Below are positions 1 through 9,034 of a DNA stretch of 64,000 nucleotides, piece after piece; the stretch's first letter is position 1, and each line of letters starts with the position of its first letter. The notes under the pieces were generated by a model. The model did no database searches. It was not told where the DNA came from and worked only from the letters and a program-made list of their open reading frames with translations. This stretch comes from Chryseolinea serpens (GTDB lineage: Bacteria; Bacteroidota; Bacteroidia; Cytophagales; Cyclobacteriaceae): assembly GCF_900129725.1 (NCBI RefSeq), contig NZ_FQWQ01000003.1, forward strand, positions 186,001 through 250,000, read 5' to 3'. The translations under genes were made by a program, and so were the position numbers.

Positions 1-1730
1 TGTCATTCTTTAACCAGGATACGGCTTTCATTTCGGGGTACATCTCAGTGGTGCATGGAGATTTGGTCAAGAACGGTATTTACGTAACATCGAATGGAGG
101 ACGCGACTGGAGGGTTGTTGACTTTGGTGGCAACGACTGGATTTATGATGCTTTTGTAGACCGGTCGGGCCGCGCCTGGATGGGCGGTTCTTCCGGGGAT
201 ATTTACTTTTCTGGGAATTTTGGTGATGCCTGGACCAAACTCAATTCTCCGTTTAACTCCTCCACCCGAATGCACAAGATATTCATGGCGAACAGCAACG
301 ACGGCGTGGCCGGGGCATTGCACAACCAGATTTACATCACCCACGACAATTGGCAAACGTCTCAACAGATCGTAACGCCGGAGGATCAACGCAAAATTGA
401 TGTTGATGATTTAACCGGTGAAAGGATTGAGTCCGTAGCACTATGGAATAGTAGGGTAATTGTTAGCCAGGGCGGGCGAGTTTTCAATTCAGGGCTTGAC
501 AACATTATGTGGGAGCCATTTCCCTTTTCCGTTTCCGATTTCCATGTCGATGCGGAGAGCCGGATGCTCTATTGCGTATTGACAAACAAACACGTCATAC
601 AGGTCGACAGCAATATGCGGCCAACGTACCTGACCAAAGATCCGCTGCCGGCCATGCCGTGGTCGATCCAAGTCGTAAAGGATGAGGTATTTCTGCTAGA
701 CGAAGCCTTTGCTATTATCAAACTAAAAAAGGATGGGTTCACCCGGGCGGCCTTTTATACCACCGACCGGAAAATTGCCGAGCCGGCGTTGATCGGGAAC
801 GGTCCTTTGCTCACATGGGGATTGAACGGCAATCAGTTGTATATGTCCCGGAACCACGGAGTGGACTGGTTTAGATTGGAAGAATTTGGCCGTCGTTTTC
901 ACGACCTGTTGGTATTGACCGATAGCCTGGTGGTACTTTGGGATGGCAACGACAACTACACCTACTCGCTCCATGATCCTTTGCTGCGCCCCTATGTCCA
1001 TACAAATCCGCTGTCGGATTTCTTGAAAGGGAAACTGGTTTCCGTCCAGATAGATGCCGGAAGTCGCGGATGTTTCCACAATGAAGGCAACATCATTTCT
1101 TATCGCGTGAAAAATGACACCACGCTTTCATCCATGGAAGCAGTCAGCAGCTCCTACGACGACCGCCATCAATCTTTGTTCCGAAATGAAGTCAGTCTGG
1201 TTAGTCTTGAAAAAATCCTACGGACGGTAGATTTGTATGCCGGCCAAGGGCCCACCATCGACAAATTTAACATTACCGATTCCGACAAAAATCAGTACCT
1301 CAAATTGGTGCGTAAGCGCGCTCAGCATCGTGGCTATGATGGATATGCGGCATTCAAAAAAAATGAAACAATCTACAAGAGCATGCCGTCATTGCTGGAC
1401 ACGCTCAGCGCAACATCGATAAAGAAGGCTCTGGATCGCGGAGAGAGATTTTGGAGTACGACAAGTTATTGGTTTAATGTGGATTTTGTCAATGCAGAGG
1501 GAGATACCCTGAGCGCGACGAGGTACTATTTTGAATCAAACAAACCTTGGAATTTGCCCTGGCGGTTTCTCTACAAAGGACGGCATTTCAATAGCTATGA
1601 GGTCGCATTGTCAAGATTTATCGACACCTGCGTACCCAAGGACTTTATCGGCAAGCAGATTTTTAGCAACAGCAATTTTCTTATGGAGCTGGCGGATTAC
1701 CTGGTCGAAGAGAGACGTACTCGTTATTAA
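1..1730 (+). CDS. Secreted BNR/beta-propeller-like protein, 5' end outside window
   Basis: The reading frame is open from the first bases, so the true start lies upstream of the window; a GTG at 48 is only an internal codon. About 575 residues are visible. The N-terminal half holds repeated short beta motifs of the photosystem-stability/BNR type (G-I-Y-V-T-S-N-G-G-x-x-W near the start, then I-Y-F-S-G-N-F-G-D-A-W), which usually build extracellular beta-propellers. The C-terminal 200 residues are charged and match no domain I recognise. It is followed 29 bp later by another unknown protein on the same strand, so the two may be co-transcribed. Function is unknown. Confidence 0.75.
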   Translation, partial: SFFNQDTAFISGYISVVHGDLVKNGIYVTSNGGRDWRVVDFGGNDWIYDAFVDRSGRAWMGGSSGDIYFSGNFGDAWTKLNSPFNSSTRMHKIFMANSNDGVAGALHNQIYITHDNWQTSQQIVTPEDQRKIDVDDLTGERIESVALWNSRVIVSQGGRVFNSGLDNIMWEPFPFSVSDFHVDAESRMLYCVLTNKHVIQVDSNMRPTYLTKDPLPAMPWSIQVVKDEVFLLDEAFAIIKLKKDGFTRAAFYTTDRKIAEPALIGNGPLLTWGLNGNQLYMSRNHGVDWFRLEEFGRRFHDLLVLTDSLVVLWDGNDNYTYSLHDPLLRPYVHTNPLSDFLKGKLVSVQIDAGSRGCFHNEGNIISYRVKNDTTLSSMEAVSSSYDDRHQSLFRNEVSLVSLEKILRTVDLYAGQGPTIDKFNITDSDKNQYLKLVRKRAQHRGYDGYAAFKKNETIYKSMPSLLDTLSATSIKKALDRGERFWSTTSYWFNVDFVNAEGDTLSATRYYFESNKPWNLPWRFLYKGRHFNSYEVALSRFIDTCVPKDFIGKQIFSNSNFLMELADYLVEERRTRY

Positions 1731-1759
1731 GCTATTCCCAGTAAAAAACTGTATTTGCT

Positions 1760-2920
1760 ATGAAATTCCTTTTATCCATATCGATGTCTTTCCTTTGGGT
1801 TGCGGCGGTGATAGCGCAAAACCCTGTTGAGCCCCATAGCGTCTCCTTTGATAAGATACTTCAACAATTCAAACAGTCATTCCGCAGTGATCCGCTTTCT
1901 GGTGAAAAGAACGACTCCGTAACCGCTTCCTGTCTTTTCCGCACGGATCAGTATGGTGTCTCCATAAGCAAGAATCCCATCCCTTTTGACACGGCCCACA
2001 TCATACTAAAGAATCCTTACTACACCGACGATTTTGAGGATTACGATGATAATTACAAAAACTACCCGGCGTCGTACTCGGTGATTTACGACAACAAGCT
2101 TGTTTCATTATTTGGTAACGGCAAGTTTGTTTGCCACACCTTGCAGGGCTTTACAAGAGATGCCGGCTTTGAAAAAAAACTGAACACCAAACGATTCAAG
2201 TATCATTGGATAATCAGTAACCACCTGGCCGCGCTTTCCGGAAATACGATCTATGTCTGGAACAACGGGTGGACTAAATTGAAGACCCCCTTTCCATTGC
2301 GAAAGCAGCCGAAGCTTTTTGAAGATAGTCGATTCATTGTCTTTAATGATTGTCATGGAGAATTTGGAGGAACAGTTTATTTCTTTGAAAAAGCATCCGG
2401 GAAAATTTTCTTCACAGAATCGACGTGTGCGAACTCGGTATATAAGGAAGGTGACTTCTATTTTGTACTGGCACAGTTGGGGCATATGCTTGGCACCTCA
2501 GAGATTAAGTCAATTGAGGATCCGCGCAAACTTGCCATGGCCGGGAAAAAGGAAATAAGCAAAATGAAGGATGGTCAGACGTTGGGATACGCAGACAAAT
2601 CCGCGGCATTTAAGAAGCTGCTTGATTTTTTTGAGATTCAATTATTTTCAAGCTTCCGTGCAGGACAAAGACAAATCAACATCGCCCACCTGAATGGACT
2701 AACATTTTTGGCGGAAATCAATGGAACCGACATACAGATCGTAAATCCCTTGTTTAATAATGAAATCTACACGCATAATCCACTCACCACTCGCTATGAC
2801 GACTATGTTTTGGTGAACTTGGACTTTTATGGTACCGCGTTGGACAAAGAAGTGTCGGTAATCATTGTGGACGATAAAAGAGTGACGAAGGTTGATTGGA
2901 ATGAAAATCAAAGTCACTAA
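1760..2920 (+). CDS. Secreted protein of unknown function (386 aa)
   Basis: Starts with a clear signal peptide (M-K-F-L-L-S-I-S-M-S-F-L-W-V-A-A-V-I-A-Q), so it is probably periplasmic or exported. The body is rich in aromatic and beta-forming residues with short repeated strands (for example I-Y-V-W-N-N-G-W), reminiscent of a propeller, but I recognise no family. It lies 29 bp after the preceding propeller-like gene and ends 66 bp before a CBM9-like gene, and both neighbours are also secreted. Assignment as a real gene rests on length, signal peptide and context. Confidence 0.75.
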   Translation: MKFLLSISMSFLWVAAVIAQNPVEPHSVSFDKILQQFKQSFRSDPLSGEKNDSVTASCLFRTDQYGVSISKNPIPFDTAHIILKNPYYTDDFEDYDDNYKNYPASYSVIYDNKLVSLFGNGKFVCHTLQGFTRDAGFEKKLNTKRFKYHWIISNHLAALSGNTIYVWNNGWTKLKTPFPLRKQPKLFEDSRFIVFNDCHGEFGGTVYFFEKASGKIFFTESTCANSVYKEGDFYFVLAQLGHMLGTSEIKSIEDPRKLAMAGKKEISKMKDGQTLGYADKSAAFKKLLDFFEIQLFSSFRAGQRQINIAHLNGLTFLAEINGTDIQIVNPLFNNEIYTHNPLTTRYDDYVLVNLDFYGTALDKEVSVIIVDDKRVTKVDWNENQSH

Positions 2921-2986
2921 TACGACTGAATTTAGCAGGCCTGTTATGAGGAAAAACGTTATTTTTACCAACTACACCCTGGCTAT

Positions 2987-3697
2987 ATGAAATTCTCTTG
3001 CCCAACAGCGCTGATGTTTCTTTTGCTGGTTTCCCGGTCGCTGGCTCAAGTAGCCCCCGATGCACACGAAACCTTTCACATCAAGCCCACCAAAGATTTT
3101 GAAATCACCGGAGCCGGCAATTCCGCGGCGTGGAAGGATGCGGATTGGCTCACCCTAACCCAACGCCAGGGAAACAAATCCTATGCAACAAAAGCCAAAT
3201 TGCTTTACAGCGAACAAGGGATCTACGTACTTTTCCATTGCGACGATGAAAAGATAACGGCAACCAACACGCAAGATTTTGCCGACCTATGGAAGGAAGA
3301 TGTAATGGAAGTTTTTTTCTGGACCGATGAATCCTCGCCGCTCTATTTTGAATATGAGATCTCACCCCTCAATTACGAACTCGCGCTGCTGATTCCCAAC
3401 TATGACGGGCAGTTCCTGGGATGGCGGCCCTGGCATTACGAGGGCGACCGGAAAATAAAACACCTCGTCACCACCGCCAAGGATGCAGCCGGAAAGATCG
3501 CTTCCTGGACCGCGGAGATCTTCGTTCCCTACAAATTGCTACAACCCCTCCAGCACGTACCGCCTCAAAAGGGAACCCGCTGGCGCATGAACATGTACCG
3601 GGTCGATTTCGATGATGGGAGAAGCGCGTGGTCGTGGAACAAAGTGAAAACCAATTTTCACGACTACAAGAATTTTGGCATTATGCTGTTTGAATAA
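2987..3697 (+). CDS. Carbohydrate-binding family 9-like secreted protein
   Basis: 236 residues with a signal peptide ending near S-L-A-Q. The rest resembles the CBM9-like domain: an early A-W-K-D-A-D-W, the pattern Y-V-L-F-H-C-D-D in the first sheet, a W-K-E-D-V-M-E-V-F-F strand, and a terminal segment where W-S-W-N leads to F-G-I-M-L-F-E. In Bacteroidota such stand-alone domains occur in periplasmic or outer-membrane sugar-handling proteins and are often annotated only as carbohydrate-binding family 9-like. Ligand is unknown. No enzyme domain is attached. Confidence 0.8.
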   Translation: MKFSCPTALMFLLLVSRSLAQVAPDAHETFHIKPTKDFEITGAGNSAAWKDADWLTLTQRQGNKSYATKAKLLYSEQGIYVLFHCDDEKITATNTQDFADLWKEDVMEVFFWTDESSPLYFEYEISPLNYELALLIPNYDGQFLGWRPWHYEGDRKIKHLVTTAKDAAGKIASWTAEIFVPYKLLQPLQHVPPQKGTRWRMNMYRVDFDDGRSAWSWNKVKTNFHDYKNFGIMLFE

Positions 3698-3758
3698 CAG
3701 TTGTAGCCTTCCCTGTTTAAAAGATTTTCCATAAAAATATCTTTCGTACCTTCGCCCC

Positions 3759-4313
3759 ATGAATCGAATCATGTGTGTAGCCTTGTGTGCGTTCTTTCTT
3801 GGGTTTAGCCTTTCCTACGCCCAAAGCGTTGAAACGCACACACAAAAAGGTGTGGACCTCACCGAATACAAGACCTTCACCGTCACCAAAGGGGAGTTCA
3901 TGACCCCCGCCGACGAAAAGAATACCTCCGAAGACGCCCTGTTCGCGACCATAAAAAAATCGATCATTAAAGAACTGGAAATGCGCGGCTATACCTACGT
4001 GGACGACTCTGCCCAAATGGTGGTGAGCTACGTCGCCGGTGGCTATAACTTTACTGACGGCGGCTCCAACGGTCCCCTTGGCCAACGCCCCGCCGACAAC
4101 CCGGTGGACATGGACCAGTCGCGCACCTGGTCGCGCGAAACCCGCGAAGGTATGATGATGATCGAGATCGACGATGCGCGCTCCAAAAAAGAACTCTGGA
4201 AAGCCAACGCCACCCTGGTGCTCAACGGCGCCGACCTGCACCGTGCGTTGGATGCTTCCGTGTATAAAGCCTTCAAGAAATTTCCCAAACGGAATAAAAA
4301 GAAAAAGTCGTAA
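3759..4313 (+). CDS. DUF4136 domain-containing exported protein
   Basis: 184 residues with a signal peptide ending at Y-A-Q. The body follows DUF4136: an opening Y-K-T-F-T-V segment, then [14 protein letters not shown], a V-V-S-Y-V-A strand, a central Gly/Asn/Pro-rich loop and a closing block that begins L-W-K-A-N-A-T. The C-terminus is very basic. DUF4136 proteins are exported, often lipoproteins, with no established biochemical role. A -7-like box (TACCTTCG, 3747-3754) lies 4 bp before the ATG. The pyrD gene begins 8 bp after its stop, so the two are likely one transcript. Confidence 0.85.
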   Translation: MNRIMCVALCAFFLGFSLSYAQSVETHTQKGVDLTEYKTFTVTKGEFMTPADEKNTSEDALFATIKKSIIKELEMRGYTYVDDSAQMVVSYVAGGYNFTDGGSNGPLGQRPADNPVDMDQSRTWSRETREGMMMIEIDDARSKKELWKANATLVLNGADLHRALDASVYKAFKKFPKRNKKKKS

Positions 4314-4321
4314 CGCCCTGC

Positions 4322-5356
4322 ATGTACTCCCTGATCCGTCCCCTGCTGTTTGCTGTCGATCCTGAAAAAATCCACCACATTGTTTTTGGCTTTCTCCGTT
4401 TCGTCGGCCGTGTCCCCGGTGGCAAGACGTTGCTGCGGTGGGCCTATCACTATGAGCACCCCAGCCTGGAGCGCGAGCTGTTTGGCATCCGCTTCAAAAA
4501 CCCCATTGGCCTTGCTGCCGGGTTAGACAAAGATGCGCGGCTCATCGACGAGCTGGCCTGCCTGGGTTTTGGTAGCATCGAGATCGGCACGCTCACGCCG
4601 CTGCCGCAACCCGGCAACGACAAGCCCCGTCTTTTTCGGTTGCCACAGGATCAGGCGCTCATCAACCGCATGGGCTTTAACAACGAAGGGGTGGAGGCTG
4701 CGGTGCAGCGGCTGAGAAAAAGAACGTCGCGGGTCATCGTCGGCGGCAACATCGGCAAGAACAAAGTCACGCCCAACGAAAACGCGATGGATGACTATGT
4801 GCGCGCCTTTGACGCCTTGTTTGATCACGTAGATTATTTTGTCATCAACGTCAGCTCGCCCAACACCCCGGGCTTGCGCGCATTGCAGGAGAAGGAACCC
4901 CTCGGAAAATTGTTGCAGTCCATCAAGCAACGCAGCCTGGCCAAGCCTCATCCCAAACCCGTACTCCTGAAGATCGCCCCTGACCTCACGCCCGAACAAC
5001 TCAACGACATCGTCGACATCCTGCGCGAAACGGGAACCGACGGCGTCATCGCCACCAACACCACCATTTCCCGCGATGGCCTGCGCGCCAGCAAAGAGGA
5101 ACTCGATCGTATCGGCAACGGGGGGCTTAGTGGCCGACCGTTGACGGCGCGGTCCACCGAAGTGATCCGCTACTTACGCACCTCCCTGGGTCCAAAGTTT
5201 CCCATCATTGCCGTCGGTGGCATCTTTTCGCCGGCAGACGCGATCGAAAAAATAAACGCAGGCGCCGACCTGTTGCAGCTTTATACCGGGTTTATCTATG
5301 AAGGTCCCGCCCTGGCCAAAAGGATCAACAAGCGCCTTGTGAAGCAGAAAATTTGA
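4322..5356 (+). CDS. pyrD: Dihydroorotate dehydrogenase (quinone), class 2
   Basis: Oxidises dihydroorotate to orotate in de novo pyrimidine synthesis and passes electrons to membrane quinone. The 344-residue length and the N-terminal amphipathic extension (residues 1-45) that docks to the membrane are typical of class 2. Visible landmarks are N-R-M-G-F-N-N-E-G, the S-S-P-N-T-P-G-L loop at about residues 178-185 that carries the class-2 catalytic serine (S179), and the FMN-phosphate segment I-A-V-G-G-I-F near residue 297. It sits 8 bp behind the DUF4136 gene and is convergent with a lipocalin-like gene 24 bp further on. pyrF of the same pathway lies 10 kb away. Confidence 0.97.
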   Translation: MYSLIRPLLFAVDPEKIHHIVFGFLRFVGRVPGGKTLLRWAYHYEHPSLERELFGIRFKNPIGLAAGLDKDARLIDELACLGFGSIEIGTLTPLPQPGNDKPRLFRLPQDQALINRMGFNNEGVEAAVQRLRKRTSRVIVGGNIGKNKVTPNENAMDDYVRAFDALFDHVDYFVINVSSPNTPGLRALQEKEPLGKLLQSIKQRSLAKPHPKPVLLKIAPDLTPEQLNDIVDILRETGTDGVIATNTTISRDGLRASKEELDRIGNGGLSGRPLTARSTEVIRYLRTSLGPKFPIIAVGGIFSPADAIEKINAGADLLQLYTGFIYEGPALAKRINKRLVKQKI

Positions 5357-5379
5357 GTGCCGGTGCCCCCGGCCTCTGC

Positions 5380-5835
5380 TCATGATTTCTTATCGAAATT
5401 CAAAGTTGCCTTCACCGTACCTTGCACTTCGACTTTCGTGTCGGGATCGGTATAGCTGCCGTCCTTTTCAATGTACAGTGTGAGTTTCTTGTCGGTGATT
5501 TCCTGGATGGTGTATGTGCCCGACAAGTCGATAAATTCAGTGCCGAAGGTGACCGATAGCGTGAGTTTATCATTGTTCTGTGACCACGTGCCCGTGGAGG
5601 TCTGATTGTCGTCCGTCAATATCGCCGTGCCGTCGGACTTGAATTCCACCACGGCATCAAAGGTGTCGTCGGTTTGTTTGTTGGGGAGGGTAACGCCATA
5701 GACCGTGATCTCGGCCGTGAGCAAGGTGCCCTGCCATTTTCCGGTGACGGAAGGATAGGACTTGTCGTCGTCCTTGCACGACACCAGGAGGATGAAACTC
5801 AAACCTAGGAAGAATGTGATAATGCGGGGGGTCAT
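5380..5835 (-). CDS. Lipocalin-like lipoprotein with surface-export-type N-terminus
   Basis: 151 residues. The signal ends in L-L-V-S-C, a lipobox, so the mature protein would begin with a lipidated cysteine. The next residues are K-D-D-D, which fits the K-(D/E)2 lipoprotein export signal described in Bacteroidota, so surface exposure is plausible. The body has the lipocalin-like pattern of G-K-W-Q-G-T, alternating beta strands and S-T-G-T-W-S. A related-looking but diverged gene lies at 8571-9002. Ligand unknown. Confidence 0.8.
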   Translation of the reverse strand: MTPRIITFFLGLSFILLVSCKDDDKSYPSVTGKWQGTLLTAEITVYGVTLPNKQTDDTFDAVVEFKSDGTAILTDDNQTSTGTWSQNNDKLTLSVTFGTEFIDLSGTYTIQEITDKKLTLYIEKDGSYTDPDTKVEVQGTVKATLNFDKKS

Positions 5836-5951
5836 GATGCTTTAATTTATAAGTTCGACAAAAGATCTATTGTTGTAACGCCATTTTTGGTCGTTCTGTT
5901 CGAACCCTTAAATAACGAAAGATAAAGTGTAACCCTGTTGCGCAGAATGCG

Positions 5952-5982
5952 TTGCTCTTTGCGCATTTGTTCATTATCTTTA
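5952..5982 (+). promoter_or_regulatory. Bacteroidota-type promoter of the TPR gene
   Basis: TTG at 5952-5954, a 20-bp spacer and TATCTTTA at 5975-5982 (consensus TAnnTTTG with one mismatch). The ATG of the downstream gene is at 6017, giving a leader of about 30 nt. Confidence 0.45.
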
Positions 5983-6016
5983 GTATACTCACAACCTCAT
6001 TCCGATCGACCCTCTC

Positions 6017-7738
6017 ATGAAAACAAGAACCCTGCTTCCTGCTTGTCTCTTTCTGCTTTGTAGTGTGCTCTTCATCTCCTGGAAAACCTGGGAACGCCCC
6101 AAGGCGAAGGGATATGGAAAATTACCCAACACACCCGTTGCCTTATGTGGCGCCATCTCGTGGGACATGGCCGACACCTTGCTCGCCCAACCGCGGTTGC
6201 TCAATGGTCTCGGCGATCTGCACTACCCCGTCACCACCACTTCGCTGGAAGCACAAAAGTTTTTTGAACAGGGCCTGAGACTTGTCTATGCTTTCAATCA
6301 TTGGGAAGCCATCCAATCGTTCCGGGAGGCCACGCGTCTCGATCCCGAGTGTGCCATGGCCTATTGGGGACTGGCCCTTGCCTATGGACCCAATCTCAAC
6401 GACGTAAATCCGAAAGACCGCGAACGCCTCGCACTCGAAGCTATCCAGCAAGCCCAAAAAAGAAAGGCCCGGATCTCGCAGGTAGAAAAAGATATGATCG
6501 ATGCGTTGGCCACCCGTTATAACGGCAAGGCCTACGAGGTGCGCGACTCGCTCAACCAGGTATACGCCGGCGCCATGGGTACCATCGCCCAACGCTACCC
6601 CGAAGATCCCGAAGTGCAAATTCTCTATGCCGACGCGGTGATGAACACCATGCCGTGGGACTACTGGCTACCCGACGGCAAGGCCAAACTTCAAACCCAG
6701 GAAGCGAAACGCGTGCTGGAGTCGACGCTGGCAAAATTTCCCCGGCATCCCGGTGCACACCACCTCTACATACACCTCATCGAAGCCTCGCCCACACCCG
6801 AGTTGGGCTTGAACAGCGCCAAGTTTTTAGAAGCCGCCATGCCGGGCGCGGGACACATCGTGCACATGCCTTCCCACATTTACATCCGCACAGGCGACTA
6901 CACCCGCGCGGTGACCACCAACGTGAAGGCCGCGGAAGTGGACGAAAAATATTTGGCGCGGTCAGAGAACCAGGGCATGTATCGCCTCATGTACTACCCG
7001 CACAACATCGATTTTATTTGCTATAGCTCCTACATGGAAGGCCGGAGCAACCTGGGCATTCAATCGGCGCTGAAGCTGGCGTATAAAGCCAATTTTATTT
7101 TGTCGAGCGCGCCGGGCTTTTCGCAGTACATGCAAGTGGAACCCATGATCGCCTACACACGCTTTGGCAAGTGGAACGACATTCTGGCCTTGCCCGATCC
7201 GGGGAAAGAACCCTATCCACAAGTGATGTGGCGCTTCACCCGCGGCATGGCTCTGCTGCGTACGGGCTTTGCGTTGGAGGCCAAGTACGAACTCTCTAAG
7301 CTCGACTCGCTGGCCAAGCTGGATGCCCTGAAGACGATGTACATCTCCTTCAATCCCGTTTCCATGGCAGCAGGCATTGCCTCCGACCTGTTGCACGGCG
7401 AGATCGCCTTAAAAGAAAAGAAGTTTGACGAGGCCATCACGTTCTTTCAAAAAGCCGTGAAAGCCGAAGACGGCATGCGCTACAACGAGCCCCCCGACTG
7501 GAAATTGCCCACGCGCCATTTCCTCGGAGCCGCCCTGCTGGAAGCCGCCCGATTTGCCGAAGCCGAACAAGTATACAACGAAGATTTAAAACGCAACCGC
7601 GAAAACGGCTGGTCCCTGGCGGGCCTCCACCGCGCCCAACACGAACAAGGAAAAAGAGACGCCGTCCTCAATACCGTCAAACGCTTCTCCGCCTCCTGGA
7701 AAAACGCCGACATCACCACCATCACTTCCCGATTCTAA
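6017..7738 (+). CDS. Exported tetratricopeptide-repeat protein
   Basis: 573 residues with one N-terminal hydrophobic segment (residues 5-22) that is a signal anchor or signal peptide. TPR-like helical pairs are visible: F-E-Q-G-L-R-L-V-Y-A-F-N-H-W-E-A near residue 80 followed by A-M-A-Y-W-G-L-A-L-A-Y, and again near residues 470-550 (A-I-T-F-F-Q-K-A). The central part carries the strongly conserved-looking segments H-I-V-H-M-P-S-H-I-Y and Y-P-H-N-I-D-F, typical of a widespread family of large TPR proteins of unknown function. It is single-cistron, flanked by a divergent lipoprotein and a convergent barrel gene. Confidence 0.85.
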   Translation: MKTRTLLPACLFLLCSVLFISWKTWERPKAKGYGKLPNTPVALCGAISWDMADTLLAQPRLLNGLGDLHYPVTTTSLEAQKFFEQGLRLVYAFNHWEAIQSFREATRLDPECAMAYWGLALAYGPNLNDVNPKDRERLALEAIQQAQKRKARISQVEKDMIDALATRYNGKAYEVRDSLNQVYAGAMGTIAQRYPEDPEVQILYADAVMNTMPWDYWLPDGKAKLQTQEAKRVLESTLAKFPRHPGAHHLYIHLIEASPTPELGLNSAKFLEAAMPGAGHIVHMPSHIYIRTGDYTRAVTTNVKAAEVDEKYLARSENQGMYRLMYYPHNIDFICYSSYMEGRSNLGIQSALKLAYKANFILSSAPGFSQYMQVEPMIAYTRFGKWNDILALPDPGKEPYPQVMWRFTRGMALLRTGFALEAKYELSKLDSLAKLDALKTMYISFNPVSMAAGIASDLLHGEIALKEKKFDEAITFFQKAVKAEDGMRYNEPPDWKLPTRHFLGAALLEAARFAEAEQVYNEDLKRNRENGWSLAGLHRAQHEQGKRDAVLNTVKRFSASWKNADITTITSRF

Positions 7739-7811
7739 CTTTGGAATTCTAATGGCTCCTTTCAGTTCTACAATAAGACCTGAGAGGAGCCTAAGCTTTG
7801 CGCCAACTCTG

Positions 7812-7879
7812 CTCGCTCGCTTGCTTGCTTTGCCCGCCGAAGCTTCAGCGAAGGAGGGCCCGCCGAAGCTTAGCGAAGG
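7812..7879. repeat. Intergenic repeat with two tandem half-units
   Basis: Lies in the 187-bp convergent junction between the TPR gene and the PorT-like gene. A GCTCGCTCGCTTGCTTGC stretch (7812-7829) is followed by two copies of a unit beginning GCCCGCCGAAGCTT (7832-7856 and 7858-7879). The inverted counterpart occurs at 28508-28549, also in a convergent junction. See findings. Confidence 0.7.
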
Positions 7880-7925
7880 TGAGGCTGTAAAATATGAAAT
7901 CGCCAGGACGAGACGACTAAAGAAC

Positions 7926-8561
7926 TCAGTTCCCCAAAGGCTTCATATAACTAATCCCAACAATAAAAGCCCGGTTGGTATTGTTCGTATTATCATGCGC
8001 ATTCGACTGAAGGTCCAAAACCCCCAACTCATACCGCAGGTCCAACGACAAACTTCCATTCTTCAAAAAATACTCCAACCGTCCACCCACGTTCGGCCCA
8101 AAGTCAAAGCGCTTCGTGCCGGTCTGGCTAAAGTCGACGTTATCCGACGCCCCACCCGGATCGTACCCTTTGGTTTTATAAACGCCATTCAGCCAATACG
8201 CCGTGTAAATCCCCACGTTGGCATGGAGTTTAAAATTCTTTAACCCCGGCATAATGAAAGTATAATCAACCATGATCGGTACCTCCAGGTAATGTGCCTC
8301 CAGTTTGTCGGTGATGGTGTTGCACACTTTGTGGTAATAGCCCTTCTGGATGTAGTGAAAATCCAGGGCAAGACCAAAGTGCGGCCCCATTTGCTTGAAC
8401 GACGTGAAGCCAAACGTGTAGCCGACATTCGAGGCTTCCTTCCACGGCGTTTTTGTTTTATAGTTGGAGAAGGTCGGTCCGGCTTTCACACCGATATACC
8501 AGATCTGCGCCGAGGCCAGCGAGGCAGAAAAAAGAAAAAGGATCAGGAATGCTATTCTCAT
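7926..8561 (-). CDS. PorT-family outer-membrane beta-barrel protein
   Basis: 211 residues, signal peptide ending A-S-A-Q. The mature part starts with I-G-V-K-A-G-P-T-F-S-N-Y, the hallmark opening strand of the PorT/OMP beta-barrel family (PF13568-like), continues with alternating aromatic strands every 10-12 residues and ends in a hydrophobic-aromatic strand. It is predicted to be a small barrel of about 8 strands in the outer membrane. It lies 9 bp after the stop-to-start junction with the lipoprotein gene at 8571-9002 (same strand), so the two are probably co-transcribed, together with the T9SS gene further upstream. Confidence 0.85.
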   Translation of the reverse strand: MRIAFLILFLFSASLASAQIWYIGVKAGPTFSNYKTKTPWKEASNVGYTFGFTSFKQMGPHFGLALDFHYIQKGYYHKVCNTITDKLEAHYLEVPIMVDYTFIMPGLKNFKLHANVGIYTAYWLNGVYKTKGYDPGGASDNVDFSQTGTKRFDFGPNVGGRLEYFLKNGSLSLDLRYELGVLDLQSNAHDNTNNTNRAFIVGISYMKPLGN

Positions 8562-8570
8562 GGTCGTGGC

Positions 8571-9002
8571 TTAAAAGGGTTCTAAAACATATTCGAATTC
8601 ATCGGGGCCGGTCTTGTTCACATCGCGCTCGATGACGAGCACGATCTTGCGCGGCGTATAGGACTTGATGATGTAAGGCTCTGAGATGCCTGTCTGCGGG
8701 GTCAACGTCAGCACCGTGTTGTTGTTGCCGATGGTCCACGTACCGGTGTCGGCAACACCCGACAGGTTGACGCGGTTGAAATTGGCCGTGGTAGCTGTGG
8801 TGGGACTGGGCATGATGAGCGTGAGCTTATATTTCTCCAGGTCGATCGATGTATCGAGCACACCGTTGGCGTAGATCTGCGTGAGCCGCCACTCGCCCGA
8901 CAGCACGCACATCTTGCTGGGGCAATCGGGAATGTCTCCCCCGCACGACACTTCGAGGACCAGGAAGACAAGAACAGTTATTTTGGCAAGGATAGATTTC
9001 AT
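8571..9002 (-). CDS. Lipocalin-like lipoprotein (143 aa)
   Basis: N-terminal signal with a probable lipobox (L-E-V-S-C) near residue 20. The body has G-E-W-R-L-T-Q-I-Y-A-N-G and D-T-G-T-W-T, the two conserved tryptophan-containing strands of the lipocalin-like domain common in Bacteroidota. Unlike the gene at 5380-5835, the residues after the cysteine (G-G-D) do not match a surface-export signal, so the periplasmic face is more likely. It is the middle gene of a three-gene minus-strand run. Confidence 0.75.
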   Translation of the reverse strand: MKSILAKITVLVFLVLEVSCGGDIPDCPSKMCVLSGEWRLTQIYANGVLDTSIDLEKYKLTLIMPSPTTATTANFNRVNLSGVADTGTWTIGNNNTVLTLTPQTGISEPYIIKSYTPRKIVLVIERDVNKTGPDEFEYVLEPF

Positions 9003-9034
9003 ATCGTGATAAATTGGCTGAGTGAACTGCTGGA

